Shown: positions 16,343 to 26,349 of the stretch, piece after piece
Numbering within the stretch: position 1 is the stretch's first letter
Layout of the letters: the number at the start of each line of letters is the position of its first letter
DNA from: Methylobacterium sp. WSM2598
GTDB taxonomy: Bacteria; Pseudomonadota; Alphaproteobacteria; Rhizobiales; Beijerinckiaceae
DNA length: 64,000 bases
Direction: 5' to 3'
NCBI RefSeq assembly: GCF_000379105.1
Contig: NZ_KB900609.1
Location: forward strand, 2,990,274 to 3,054,273
Notes under the pieces: model-generated
The model's database searches: none
Told to the model about the DNA's origin: nothing
Seen by the model: the letters and a program-made list of their open reading frames with translations, nothing else
Program-made: the position numbers and the translations under genes

Positions 16343-16567
16343 TCAGAAATTGTCGTGAACCGTCGCAATGAGCCGGAACTTGTTTCCACCTATGTCGAAG
16401 ATGTGGAATTTTCCGAGGCGGTCAACGGCGTTGAAGCTGCGTTTCAGGTCGGCAAAGGTGCCGAAATCGCCGGCCTCGATGATCCTGCGCCATGCCTGCA
16501 GCGGAGCGCCGGCACCCGGGTGACGGGCCGCGAACGCGACCAGGGCCTTGTTCGACACGACGCGCAT
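16343..16567 (-). pseudogene. Truncated HigB-type toxin gene
   Basis: A 74-residue ORF starting MRVVSNKALVAFAARHPGA and ending IATVHDNF. It aligns by eye with the HigB (PF09907) mRNA interferase family through the GGNKFRLIATV strand. Family members are about 95-100 residues and continue with a VRHV/THxEYD stretch that is absent here; I could not find it in the other frames downstream. No HigA-type antitoxin follows. It is therefore likely a C-terminally truncated remnant, or a short inactive form, stranded between trpE and trpG. Activity without the C-terminal residues is doubtful. Confidence 0.65.
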
Positions 16568-16606
16568 GGGTCCCGACGTCTCGCCCTGGGATGACCGGCA
16601 TTCGGT

Positions 16607-18121
16607 TCACTGCCCCCGCCGCGCCTGGGCGGCGAAGCGCACGGCCTCCTCGGCGGCCCGGAACTGCGCCTTCGCCTTGTTGACGCATTCCTGCTGCTCG
16701 GAGGCCGGATCGGAATCGTGCACGATCCCGGCGCCCGCCTGGACGTGCATGCGGCCGTCCTTCACCACGGCCGTGCGCAGGACGATGCAGGTGTCCATCT
16801 GCCCGTCCGCGCCGAAATAGCCGATGCAGCCCGCGTAGGGGCCGCGCTTCTCGCGCTCCAGCTCGTCGATGATCTGCATCGCCCGCACCTTCGGGGCGCC
16901 CGAGACGGTGCCGGCCGGGAAACCCGCCACCAGGGCGCCGAGCGCGTCGTGGCGCGGGTCGAGCCGGCCCTCCACGTTCGAGACGATGTGCATCACCTGG
17001 CTGTAATATTCCAGGAAGAACGACTCGGTGACCGACACGCTGCCGATCTCGGCCACCCGCCCGACGTCGTTGCGGCCGAGATCGAGGAGCATCAGGTGCT
17101 CGGCCCGCTCCTTCGGGTCGGCCAGAAGTTCCTCGGCGAGCGCCCGATCCTCCTCGGGCGTGGCGCCGCGGCGGCGGGTGCCGGCGATCGGGCGGATCGT
17201 GACCTTGCCGTCGCGCACCCGCACCAGGATCTCGGGCGAGGAGCAGACGATCTGGAAGGCGCCGAAATCGAGGTAGCACAGGAAGGGCGCCGGGTTCACC
17301 CGGCGCAGCGCGCGGTAGAGCGCGAAGGCCGGCAGCGCGAAGGGCGCCTCGAAGCGCTGCGAGAGCACGACCTGGAAGATGTCCCCGGCCGCGATGTACT
17401 CCTTGGCCCGCGCCACCATGGCGTGGAACGCCTCCGGCGCGGTGTTCGAGACCGGGGAGGGGGCCGGGATCTCGGCCGGGTTGGCGCGGGCCTCGACGGG
17501 GAGCGGCCCTTCGAGCGCCTCGGCGACCGCCTCCAGCCGGGCGAGGGCGGCCTCGCAGGCGGCGCGGGGCGCGACGCCCGCCGCGGGGCGGACCGGGGTG
17601 ACCACCGCGATCTCGTCGCGCACGGCGTCGAACACCACCATCACGGTCGGGCGGACCAGGATGGCGTCCGGCACGCCGATCGGGTCGGGCTTCGGCGGGG
17701 CGAGCCGCTCCATCTCCCGCACCATGTCGTAGCCGAGATAGCCGAACAGGCCCGCGGCCATCGGCGGCAGGGCGGGGTCCCGCGGCAGGGCGCACTCGGC
17801 GATGAGGGCGCGCAGGCTCTCGAGCGGCGGGCGGTCGTCGGGGACGAAGCGGTCGAGGGCGGGCGCGTCGGCCCGCTCGGCCCGGCCGCCGCCGCAGCGC
17901 CAGACGAGGTCGGGGTCGAGGCCGATCATCGAGTAGCGCCCGCGCACGGCGCCGCCCTCGACGGATTCGAGCAGGAAGGCCGCGCCCTCGCGCCCCGCCC
18001 TCAGCTTGAGGAAGGCCGCGACCGGGGTCTCCAGATCGCCGACGAGCGTGGTGCGCAGGAGCACGGGCGTGCCGGCCGCGAGGGCGGCTTGCGCGGCGTC
18101 GAGCGGGGGCGTGACGAGCAT
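16607..18121 (-). CDS. trpE: Anthranilate synthase component I TrpE
   Basis: A 504-residue chorismate-using enzyme making anthranilate with ammonia from TrpG. The N-terminal domain carries the tryptophan feedback site region (FLLESVEGG, then RYSMIGLDPDLVW). The C-terminal chorismate domain has FQVVLSQRFE, PAPFLCYLDFG, SSPEILVRV, RPIAGTRRRG, HLMLLDLGRNDVGRV, FPAGTVSGAPKVRAM and GCIGYFGADG. Length and start are typical. It is preceded by ppiD on the same strand with a 70-bp gap; I saw no leader peptide or attenuator there. Confidence 0.96.
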   Translation of the reverse strand: MLVTPPLDAAQAALAAGTPVLLRTTLVGDLETPVAAFLKLRAGREGAAFLLESVEGGAVRGRYSMIGLDPDLVWRCGGGRAERADAPALDRFVPDDRPPLESLRALIAECALPRDPALPPMAAGLFGYLGYDMVREMERLAPPKPDPIGVPDAILVRPTVMVVFDAVRDEIAVVTPVRPAAGVAPRAACEAALARLEAVAEALEGPLPVEARANPAEIPAPSPVSNTAPEAFHAMVARAKEYIAAGDIFQVVLSQRFEAPFALPAFALYRALRRVNPAPFLCYLDFGAFQIVCSSPEILVRVRDGKVTIRPIAGTRRRGATPEEDRALAEELLADPKERAEHLMLLDLGRNDVGRVAEIGSVSVTESFFLEYYSQVMHIVSNVEGRLDPRHDALGALVAGFPAGTVSGAPKVRAMQIIDELEREKRGPYAGCIGYFGADGQMDTCIVLRTAVVKDGRMHVQAGAGIVHDSDPASEQQECVNKAKAQFRAAEEAVRFAAQARRGQ

Positions 18122-18191
18122 GGGTCGAGCCGGGGAAGGGGCTGAGGGCGCCGGGCCCTGCGCCGGAGGTTCGGGGCCTGAGCCCGCGGGA

Positions 18192-20090
18192 TCAGTATTC
18201 TCCGCCGATCGCGCGCCGGAACGCGGCCTCGTTCACCGAGACGCCGGCCTGCCTCTGGGCGTCGGCGATGTACTCGGCGAGGACGTCGTCGGCCAGCGCC
18301 TGGCGGTACTGCTGCTCGACGCTGCCCTGCGGCCCCGACGGGAGCGGCGGCACGGTGGCGGAGGTGACCTTGAAGGCGGCCCTGACCTTGTCCCCGGCGC
18401 TGGCCGAGCCGGTCTTGCCGACCGCGGTGGCGAAGATGCGCCCGACGCTCTCCGGGGTGAGGCCGTCCTTGGCCCGGCCGCGGGCGAGGTCGCTCGCATG
18501 CCGCGCCTCCACCCCGTAGGCGGCGGCCACGGCCTCGATCGTCTCGCCCTTGTCGAGCCACTCGGCCGCCTCGCGGGCCTTGGCGGCGAGGCGCTTCTCG
18601 ACCTCATCGGCCTTCCACTGGGCGGCGACCTGGTCGCGCACCTCGTCGAGGGGGCGGTCATGGGCGGGGTCGATCCGGGTGACGTCGTACCAGAGATAGC
18701 CCCCGGCGCGGGTGCGCAGGGCCTCGCTGTCGGCGCCCATCTCGGAGCGGAAGATCGCGGGCAGCACGGCGTCCTTGTCGGGCAGGCCCTCGACGGGCTG
18801 GCCCTTCGGGTCGCGCCCCTGCGCGTCCGTCGCCGGGACGGTGACCAGGGGCAGGTCGCGCTCGCGGGCGATCTCGGTCAGGGGCTTGGCCCCGGCCCGC
18901 TGGTCCTCGATGGCGTCGTGCACCTTCTCCAGGCCGTCCCGGGCGCGCTCGCGGGCGATCTCGGTGCGGATCTGGTCGGCCACCTCCTCGAAGGGCTTGA
19001 TGCTGCCGGGCTCGATCGCGGTCACGCGCAGCAGCACGGTGCCGAAGCGCCCCTTGACCGGCTCGCTCACCGTGCCCTGCGGCAGGGCGAAGGCGGCGTC
19101 GGCCACGGCCGGGTCGAACAGCTCCGCGCGGGTGAAGGTGCCGAGATCGAGGCTCTTGGGGTCGAGGCCGCGCTCGCCCGCGATCGACTCGAAGGGCGCC
19201 TCGCCGTCGCGGATGCGCTTGAGCGCCGCGGCGGCGTCCGCCTCGTTGGGGAAGACGATCTGCTGGATCGTGCGCTTCTCCGGCGTGCCGTAGCGGCCCC
19301 TGTCGGCGTCGTAGCGGGCGCGCGCCTCCTCCGCCGTCACGGCGTCGGGCTTGGCGAGGGTGGTCGGGTCGAGGACCAGGATGGTCACGCCCCGGATCTC
19401 CGGGGCCCGGAAGCCGCCCTTGTGCTCCTCGTAATAGGTCCTCGCCTCCTCCTCGGTGGGCGCCGGGATCTCGCCCGCCGCGCTCTCGGGCAGCAGGATG
19501 AAGGCGGCGGAGCGCCGCTCGGTGGTGTAGCGGTGGATCGCGTCGCGCACCGCGAGCGGCACCGTCAGGTCGGCGGTGAGCGATTCGGCGAGCTGGAGGC
19601 GGGCCGCGACGGCGCGCTGCTCCTGCACGAAGGCCGCCTCGCTGAGGCCGGCCTGCCGCAGGGTGTCGTTGAAGACGCCGATGTCGAAGGCGCCGTTCGC
19701 CCCCTTGAAGGCCGGCTCCTCCTTGATGAGGCGGATCACCGCGTCGTCGCCGACGCGCAGCCCGAGCTCGCGGGTCTTCTGGTCGAGGGTCGCCTCGGTG
19801 ACGAGGGCGCTCAGCACCTCGCGGTCGAGGCCGAGCGCCCGGGCCTGGTCCGGGGTGATCGGCCGGCGGGCCTGCCGGGCGAGGCGCTGGATCTGGTTCT
19901 GGTAGGCGCTGCGCACGGCCTCGGCCGAGATCTTGGTGCTCCCCACCGTGGCGACCGCGGCGGTGCCGCCGCCCCGGAAGATGTCGCCGATGCCGAAGAT
20001 CGCGAGGCCCGCGATCAGGAGGCCGAACACGACCGTGATGACGATCTTGCCGAGCCAGCTCTCGCTGGCGGCGCGGAACCCCTGAAGCAT
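18192..20090 (-). CDS. ppiD: Periplasmic chaperone/peptidyl-prolyl isomerase PpiD
   Basis: A 632-residue inner-membrane-anchored folding factor for exported proteins. An N-terminal transmembrane helix lies at about residues 14-35 ([20 protein letters not shown]). A SurA-like helical domain follows to about residue 190. A parvulin (PPIC) domain spans about 265-360, with [18 protein letters not shown] and a [20 protein letters not shown] stretch. The C-terminal half is charged and helical. Divergence from tpiA and adjacency to trpE are usual for this bacterial group. The parvulin domain may be inactive in many PpiD proteins. Confidence 0.92.
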   Translation of the reverse strand: MLQGFRAASESWLGKIVITVVFGLLIAGLAIFGIGDIFRGGGTAAVATVGSTKISAEAVRSAYQNQIQRLARQARRPITPDQARALGLDREVLSALVTEATLDQKTRELGLRVGDDAVIRLIKEEPAFKGANGAFDIGVFNDTLRQAGLSEAAFVQEQRAVAARLQLAESLTADLTVPLAVRDAIHRYTTERRSAAFILLPESAAGEIPAPTEEEARTYYEEHKGGFRAPEIRGVTILVLDPTTLAKPDAVTAEEARARYDADRGRYGTPEKRTIQQIVFPNEADAAAALKRIRDGEAPFESIAGERGLDPKSLDLGTFTRAELFDPAVADAAFALPQGTVSEPVKGRFGTVLLRVTAIEPGSIKPFEEVADQIRTEIARERARDGLEKVHDAIEDQRAGAKPLTEIARERDLPLVTVPATDAQGRDPKGQPVEGLPDKDAVLPAIFRSEMGADSEALRTRAGGYLWYDVTRIDPAHDRPLDEVRDQVAAQWKADEVEKRLAAKAREAAEWLDKGETIEAVAAAYGVEARHASDLARGRAKDGLTPESVGRIFATAVGKTGSASAGDKVRAAFKVTSATVPPLPSGPQGSVEQQYRQALADDVLAEYIADAQRQAGVSVNEAAFRRAIGGEY

Positions 20091-20251
20091 CGACGTCCTC
20101 GACGAGCCGGCGGCCGCTTGCGCGCGGGCGCCTCTTATCCGAAGGGCACGCGATAGCCGATCCGCGCCACGGCGGAAAGGCCGGGCGCCGTCGCGGTTTG
20201 CGCACGCTGAGGGTGTCTGTTACCGGCTACGCACGGGATCGGAGGGACGGC

Positions 20252-21013
20252 ATGGCAGGCGAGCGACCGCGTCCGCTTGTGGCGGGGAACTGGAAGATGA
20301 ACGGCACCCGGGCCTCGCGCGCGGTCCTGGAGGCGGTGATCGCCGGGCTGTCGCCGGCGCTGGCCTCGCGCGCCGACGTGCTGGTCTGCCCGCCCGCGAC
20401 GCTGATCGGCGCCTTCGCGGAGGCGGCGGCGGGCTCGCCCGTGCGGATCGGCGGCCAGGACGTGCACGCGGCGGCGAGCGGCGCCCATACGGGCTGCATC
20501 TCGGCCGAGATGCTGGCGGATCTCGGCGCCAGCCACGTGATCGTGGGCCATTCGGAGCGGCGCGCCGACCAGCACGAGACGGATGCCGAGGTGCGCGCCA
20601 AGGCGCTCGGCGCCCACCGGGCGGGGCTCGTGGCGATCATCTGCGTCGGCGAGACCCGGGCGGAGCGCGAGGCCGGCCGCACCCTCGAGGTGGTGCGCGG
20701 CCAGCTCGCCGGCTCGCTGCCGGAGGGGGCGCGGGCCGCCGACACGGTGATCGCCTACGAGCCGGTCTGGGCGATCGGCACCGGGCTCACGCCCACCCCC
20801 GCCGACGTGGCGCAGGTGCACGGGCTGATCCGCCGCGACCTCACGGAGCGGCTCGGGGCCGAGGGGCAGGGGCTGCGCATCCTCTACGGCGGCTCGGTGA
20901 AGCCGTCGAACGCCGCCGAGCTGATGGCGGTGCCGAACGTCGACGGGGCGCTGGTGGGCGGCGCCAGCCTCAAGGCGGAGGATTTCCTGGGGATCGCGGC
21001 GGCCTACGCCTGA
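20252..21013 (+). CDS. tpiA: Triosephosphate isomerase TpiA
   Basis: A 253-residue TIM-barrel enzyme interconverting dihydroxyacetone phosphate and glyceraldehyde 3-phosphate. The start [18 protein letters not shown] has GGAGGGAC upstream; an open frame reaches further back but has no site. Catalytic Lys lies in AGNWKMNG, His in VIVGHSERR, Glu in [11 protein letters not shown], and the phosphate loops in YGGSVK and GGASL. It is divergent from ppiD, with a 161-bp shared upstream region. Confidence 0.96.
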   Translation: MAGERPRPLVAGNWKMNGTRASRAVLEAVIAGLSPALASRADVLVCPPATLIGAFAEAAAGSPVRIGGQDVHAAASGAHTGCISAEMLADLGASHVIVGHSERRADQHETDAEVRAKALGAHRAGLVAIICVGETRAEREAGRTLEVVRGQLAGSLPEGARAADTVIAYEPVWAIGTGLTPTPADVAQVHGLIRRDLTERLGAEGQGLRILYGGSVKPSNAAELMAVPNVDGALVGGASLKAEDFLGIAAAYA

Positions 21014-21186
21014 GCGGGACGGGTCGGCGCCGCGGCAGGGCATCCCGCCCCACGACACCGCGCCGCGCTTGGCCTGCCGGGCGTTCTCGTGTACGGACCC
21101 CCCGAATTCGAGGCCCGGGCGCCCTGGCGGCGCGCCGGCCATAGGCACGTTGGCGCTCCCTCGGCGGTGCCGCCCCTGGAAACCCG

Positions 21187-21615
21187 ATGCAGACCGTCCT
21201 GATCGTCGTCCACCTGATCATCGTGCTCGCGCTGATCGCCGTCGTGCTGCTGCAGCGCTCCGAGGGCGGTCTCGGCCTCGGCGGCGGGGGCAGCGGCACG
21301 CAGGGGTTCCTCACCGGCCGCGGCCAGGCCAACGCGCTCACCCGCGCCACCGCGATCCTGGCGGCCCTGTTCTTCACCACCAGCATGGTGCTGGCGATCC
21401 TGTCGCACCGCACCGCCGCGCCGCGCTCGATCTTCGAGGGCGCCGGCCAGACCCGCGCCCCGGCGGGGCAGCCGGCGGCCCCGCCCTCGGGCAACCTCCT
21501 CGACCAGCTGCGCCAGCAGCAGGGCGACGCGCCCGCGGCCCCGGCCGCCCCGGCGCCCGCCGCGCCCGCGGCCCCGGCCGCGCCCGCCGCCCCGGCGGCG
21601 CCCCAGTCGCGCTGA
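21187..21615 (+). CDS. secG: Preprotein translocase subunit SecG
   Basis: A 142-residue inner membrane protein of the SecYEG translocon. Two transmembrane helices lie at about residues 3-25 and 52-73, separated by the conserved loop QRSEGGLGLGGGGSGTQGFLTGRG. The C-terminal half is an Ala/Pro-rich tail of repeated PAAPAAP units after GNLLDQLRQQQG, typical of alphaproteobacterial SecG and probably unstructured. It sits between tpiA and pyrG on the plus strand, a common arrangement. Confidence 0.93.
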   Translation: MQTVLIVVHLIIVLALIAVVLLQRSEGGLGLGGGGSGTQGFLTGRGQANALTRATAILAALFFTTSMVLAILSHRTAAPRSIFEGAGQTRAPAGQPAAPPSGNLLDQLRQQQGDAPAAPAAPAPAAPAAPAAPAAPAAPQSR

Positions 21616-21722
21616 GCCGGACGGAGTCCCCGCTTCGCCGAGACGAGCGGCGGGCCCCGCGCCCGCCCCGATCCCGCACGTGGATCCGGCCGGCCCCGCC
21701 GCCCGGATCCGGTCCCGTTTGA

Positions 21723-23397
<1,675 letters not shown>

Positions 23398-23399
<2 letters not shown>

Positions 23400-23511
23400 T
23401 CCGGGATCCGGTCGATCCAAGCGGATCCCGGATCACGCGCCCGCGCGGCGCCTGAGCGAAAGCCCACATCCGCCGTCCCGAAGGGATCGAGCGGATGTGG
23501 CATGAGACCGC
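23398..23511 (+). repeat. Palindromic repeat family A, copy 1 (starts in the pyrG stop codon)
   Basis: Hairpin 1 has a perfect 13-bp stem, GATCCGGGATCCG (23398-23410) and CGGATCCCGGATC (23422-23434), with an 11-base loop. A linker GCGCC...TGAGCGAA follows. Hairpin 2 has CCACATCCGC (23464-23473) and GCGGATGTGG (23491-23500), enclosing TCCCGAAGGGA. Similarity to copy 2 continues through ATGAGACCGCC. It probably also acts as the transcription end of pyrG. Confidence 0.85.
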
Positions 23512-23563
23512 CGGCCGGTGTACCCAGTATCCCCGAGGTCGCAGGCGGCCGAGGGGAGCCGGG

Positions 23564-23965
23564 ATGCTGGCGTCGATTTCCGGGCTGGGGGCCTTCCTGG
23601 CCTACGCGGCTGTGGCCGCCGGGCTGGTGGCGGCCTACCTCGTCGTCTACATGCTGGCGACGGCGCATGACGAGCTGGCGCTGATCCGCGCCGGGGTGAC
23701 GGCGGCGGCGATCGCGCTCGGCGGCAGCCTCGTGGCCTTCACGCTGCCGCTCGCGGTGGCGATCTACAACGCGCAGGGCCTGCTCGACTGCGCGGTCTGG
23801 GGCCTCGTCGCGCTCATCGTGCAGATGGCGGTCTACTGGGTGGTCCGGCTCGTCCTGCCGGGCCTGTCGCGCCAGATCGCGGCGGGCGAGACCGCGCCCG
23901 CGATCTTCCTGGCCGCGGCCTCGCTCGCGGCGGGCATCGTCAACGCCGCCGCGATGACCTACTGA
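23564..23965 (+). CDS. DUF350 (YjfL-type) membrane protein
   Basis: A 133-residue protein starting MLASISGLGAFLAYAA, with GAGGGGAGC upstream supporting the start. It is almost all hydrophobic, with four transmembrane helices at about residues 8-32, 45-68, 76-100 and 110-130. The conserved DUF350 features are the short charged turn AHDELALIRAGVTAAAIALGGSL and the YNAQGLLDCAVWG loop. In E. coli the homologue yjfL is grouped with a DUF1190 gene and a glutathionylspermidine-synthase-like gene, exactly the two genes that follow here. Function is unestablished; a membrane partner of the ATP-grasp enzyme is an inference. Confidence 0.85.
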   Translation: MLASISGLGAFLAYAAVAAGLVAAYLVVYMLATAHDELALIRAGVTAAAIALGGSLVAFTLPLAVAIYNAQGLLDCAVWGLVALIVQMAVYWVVRLVLPGLSRQIAAGETAPAIFLAAASLAAGIVNAAAMTY

Positions 23966-23966
23966 G

Positions 23967-24584
23967 ATGCCGGACCTCAAGCGCTCCCAGGTCGTCTCGC
24001 TGGCCCTGCTGCTGGGCGCCGGCGCCACCGCCTACGGGCTCGCCCGCCGCGACCCGTCGCAGCGGGAGGAGGACACCCTCGTCTACCGGGACGTCGCGAC
24101 CTGCCTGGGCCAGGGCCTGCGCAGCCGGGACGATTGCGAGGCCGCCGACCGCGAGGCCCGCGCCCTCTACCCGCGCGTGGCGCCCCGCTACGACACGAAC
24201 GCGGCCTGCGAGGCGCATCACGGCTGCGGCGGCTGCACGGCCGGGGGCTTCGTGGCGACCGAGGCCGCGGGCCACTTCATCCCGCTGCTCTCGGGCTTCA
24301 TGATCGGCCGCACGGCCGAGCAGGCCATCCCGGTCCAGCCCCTCTTCCGCCACGAGACGCGGCCCTGCGGCGGCGGGGGCGGGGGCTTCGCGGGCAGCTA
24401 CTGCACCAGCAGCGGCGGGCGGATCTGGACCTCGCGCAGCGGGTCGAGCAGCGCGCGGGTCTCCTCCGCGGTCGCCCGCACCGCCGCGACGACGCCCCGG
24501 ATGGTGGCGAGCGGGGGATTCGGCGGCACCGGCCGCGCGGTGGCCGGGGGGCACGGGGGAGGATCCGGCGGGGGAGGGGCCTGA
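23967..24584 (+). CDS. DUF1190 (YgiB-type) protein
   Basis: A 205-residue protein starting one base after the DUF350 gene. Residues about 7-26 (VVSLALLLGAGATAYGLARR) look like a membrane anchor or uncleaved signal. The domain has the family pattern of spaced Cys (DVATCLGQGLRSRDDC, CEAHHGCGGC) and a Gly/Ser-rich C-terminal end. YgiB/YjfM proteins are envelope-associated and of unknown function. The TGA stop overlaps the next ATG (ATGA), so the ATP-grasp enzyme is translationally coupled to it. Confidence 0.85.
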   Translation: MPDLKRSQVVSLALLLGAGATAYGLARRDPSQREEDTLVYRDVATCLGQGLRSRDDCEAADREARALYPRVAPRYDTNAACEAHHGCGGCTAGGFVATEAAGHFIPLLSGFMIGRTAEQAIPVQPLFRHETRPCGGGGGGFAGSYCTSSGGRIWTSRSGSSSARVSSAVARTAATTPRMVASGGFGGTGRAVAGGHGGGSGGGGA

Positions 24585-25738
24585 TGCGCCGCCTCGACCT
24601 CGGCGAGCGGCCGGATTGGCGCGACAGGGCCGCGGCGGCGGGCTTCGCCTTCCACACCTTCGCGGACGAGCCCTACTGGGACGAGAGCCACGCCTACGCC
24701 TTCACCCTCGACCAGATCGAGCGCGACATCGAGGCGCCGAGCGCGGAGCTCCACGCGCTCTGCCTCGACTTCGTCGCCCGCGCGGTCGCGGACGAGGCAA
24801 TCCTCGCCTCCCTGGGCCTGCCCGAAGCGGCCTTCGACGCGGTGCGCGAGAGCTGGCGGCGGGGCGACCCCCCCCTCTACGGCCGCCTCGACCTCGCCTA
24901 TGACGGCACCGGCCCGGCGAAGCTCCTGGAATACAACGCCGACACGCCGACCGCCCTCTACGAGACGGGCGTCTTCCAGTGGCTGTGGCTGGAGGATCTG
25001 CTGGCGCGGGGCCTGCTGCCGCCCGGCAGCGATCAATTCAACGCGGTCCACGAGCGGCTGATCGCCCGCTTCTCGGCGATCGGGGGGCCGGTCGCCTTCA
25101 CCTGCATGCCCGACGCGCCCGAGGACCGCGGCACCGTCGCCTACCTGCAGGATTGCGCCCACCAGGCGGGGCTCGCCACCCGCTTCGTGCCCCTCGCCTC
25201 GGTGTCGCTGCGCGAGGACGGCGCCTTCTCGGACGGGCTCGGCGAGGCGCTCGGCACCCTGTTCAAGCTCTATCCCTGGGAATGGGCCTTCCGGGACGCC
25301 TTCGGGGCGGCGCTGCCGGGCACGCCGACCCGCTTCCTGGAGCCGCCCTGGAAGGCCGTGCTCTCGACGAAGGGCCTGCTGCCCCATCTCTGGCGCCTCG
25401 CGCCCGGCCACCCGAACCTGCTCCCGTGCTACTTCGAGGACGATCCCGCCAAGGCGTCCCTCGGCCGGACTTTCGTGAAGAAGCCGATCCTGTCGCGGGA
25501 GGGGGCGAACGTGCTGATGGTGCGCGACGGCGCCGTGCTGGCCCGCGAGGAGGGACCCTACGGGGCGGAGGGCCACGTCCGCCAGGCGCTGGTCGACCTG
25601 CCGGCCTTCGCGGGCGAGCGGGTGCTCGCCGGGAGCTGGATCATCGGCGAGGCGCCGTCGGGCCTGTGCCTGCGCGCGAGCCGCGACCTCATCACCGGCA
25701 ACCGGGCGCGCTTCGTGCCGCACGTGATCGCGCCCTGA
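24584..25738 (+). CDS. Glutathionylspermidine synthase-like ATP-grasp protein (YgiC/YjfC type)
   Basis: A 384-residue ATP-grasp ligase. Start ATG overlaps the DUF1190 stop. Family marks are FHTFADEPYWDESHAYAFT near the N-terminus, GRLDLAYDGTGPAKLLEYNADTPT, the LFKLYPWEW region, FVKKPILSREGANV and GSWIIGEAPSGLCLR. The family name comes from the synthetase domain of trypanothione precursors; E. coli YgiC/YjfC do not make glutathionylspermidine by themselves, so the substrate here is open. Together with DUF350 and DUF1190 it forms a conserved envelope-linked trio. Confidence 0.88.
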   Translation: MRRLDLGERPDWRDRAAAAGFAFHTFADEPYWDESHAYAFTLDQIERDIEAPSAELHALCLDFVARAVADEAILASLGLPEAAFDAVRESWRRGDPPLYGRLDLAYDGTGPAKLLEYNADTPTALYETGVFQWLWLEDLLARGLLPPGSDQFNAVHERLIARFSAIGGPVAFTCMPDAPEDRGTVAYLQDCAHQAGLATRFVPLASVSLREDGAFSDGLGEALGTLFKLYPWEWAFRDAFGAALPGTPTRFLEPPWKAVLSTKGLLPHLWRLAPGHPNLLPCYFEDDPAKASLGRTFVKKPILSREGANVLMVRDGAVLAREEGPYGAEGHVRQALVDLPAFAGERVLAGSWIIGEAPSGLCLRASRDLITGNRARFVPHVIAP

Positions 25739-25769
25739 CCCCGCCACGCCCGCACCCTATCTTGCCGGC

Positions 25770-26222
25770 GTGACCGAGATTCTCTTCTACCACATGCAGC
25801 GCCAGCCCCTCGAATCGGTGCTGCCGAACCTCCTGGAGAAATCCCTGGAGCGGCGCTGGCGCGTCGTCGTGCAGGCGGCGAGCGAGGAGCGGCTGGCCGC
25901 CCTCGACGACCATCTCTGGACCTTCTCGGAGGAGAGCTTCCTGCCCCACGGCACCGACCGCGAACCCGACGCCGGCACGCAGCCCGTCGTGCTCACCCTG
26001 CGCGACGCGAACCCGAACGGCGCCACGATCCGCTTCCTGGTCGAGGGCGCCGCCCTGCCCGCCGATGCGGGACGCTACGAGCGCATCTGCGTCCTGTTCG
26101 ACGGCAGCGACCAGGAGGCGCTGCTCCTGGCCCGCGAGCAGTGGCGCGCCGCCAAGGAGGCCGGGCACAGCGTCGCCTACTGGCAGCAGGACGAGACCGG
26201 CCGCTGGCAGAAGAAGGCCTGA
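25770..26222 (+). CDS. holC: DNA polymerase III chi subunit HolC
   Basis: A 150-residue clamp-loader-associated subunit linking SSB and the replisome. The start is GTG, read as MTEILFYHMQRQPLESVLPNLLEKSL, which matches homologue starts. The middle has the family pattern DHLWTFSEESFLPHG, and PVVLT followed by CVLFDG is the conserved core. The C-terminus (AYWQQDETGRWQKKA) is typical of alphaproteobacterial HolC. Its TGA stop is the beginning of the second copy of the palindromic repeat family A. Confidence 0.9.
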   Translation: MTEILFYHMQRQPLESVLPNLLEKSLERRWRVVVQAASEERLAALDDHLWTFSEESFLPHGTDREPDAGTQPVVLTLRDANPNGATIRFLVEGAALPADAGRYERICVLFDGSDQEALLLAREQWRAAKEAGHSVAYWQQDETGRWQKKA

Positions 26223-26336
26223 TCCGGGATCCGCTCGATCGAAGCGGATCCCGGATCCCGCGCCCGCCCGGCGCGTGAGCGAAGCCCCGATCCGCCATCC
26301 CGAGGGGGTCTATCGGATCGGGTATGAGGACCGCCC
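26221..26336 (+). repeat. Palindromic repeat family A, copy 2 (starts in the holC stop codon)
   Basis: Hairpin 1 has a perfect 15-bp stem, GATCCGGGATCCGCT (26221-26235) and AGCGGATCCCGGATC (26243-26257). The linker GCGCC...GTGAGCGAAG follows. Hairpin 2 pairs CCCGATCCG (26286-26294) with CGGATCGGG (26314-26322). Relative to copy 1, both sides of hairpin 2 changed together, keeping the stem. Confidence 0.85.
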
Positions 26337-26349
26337 CGGAGGACACCCG

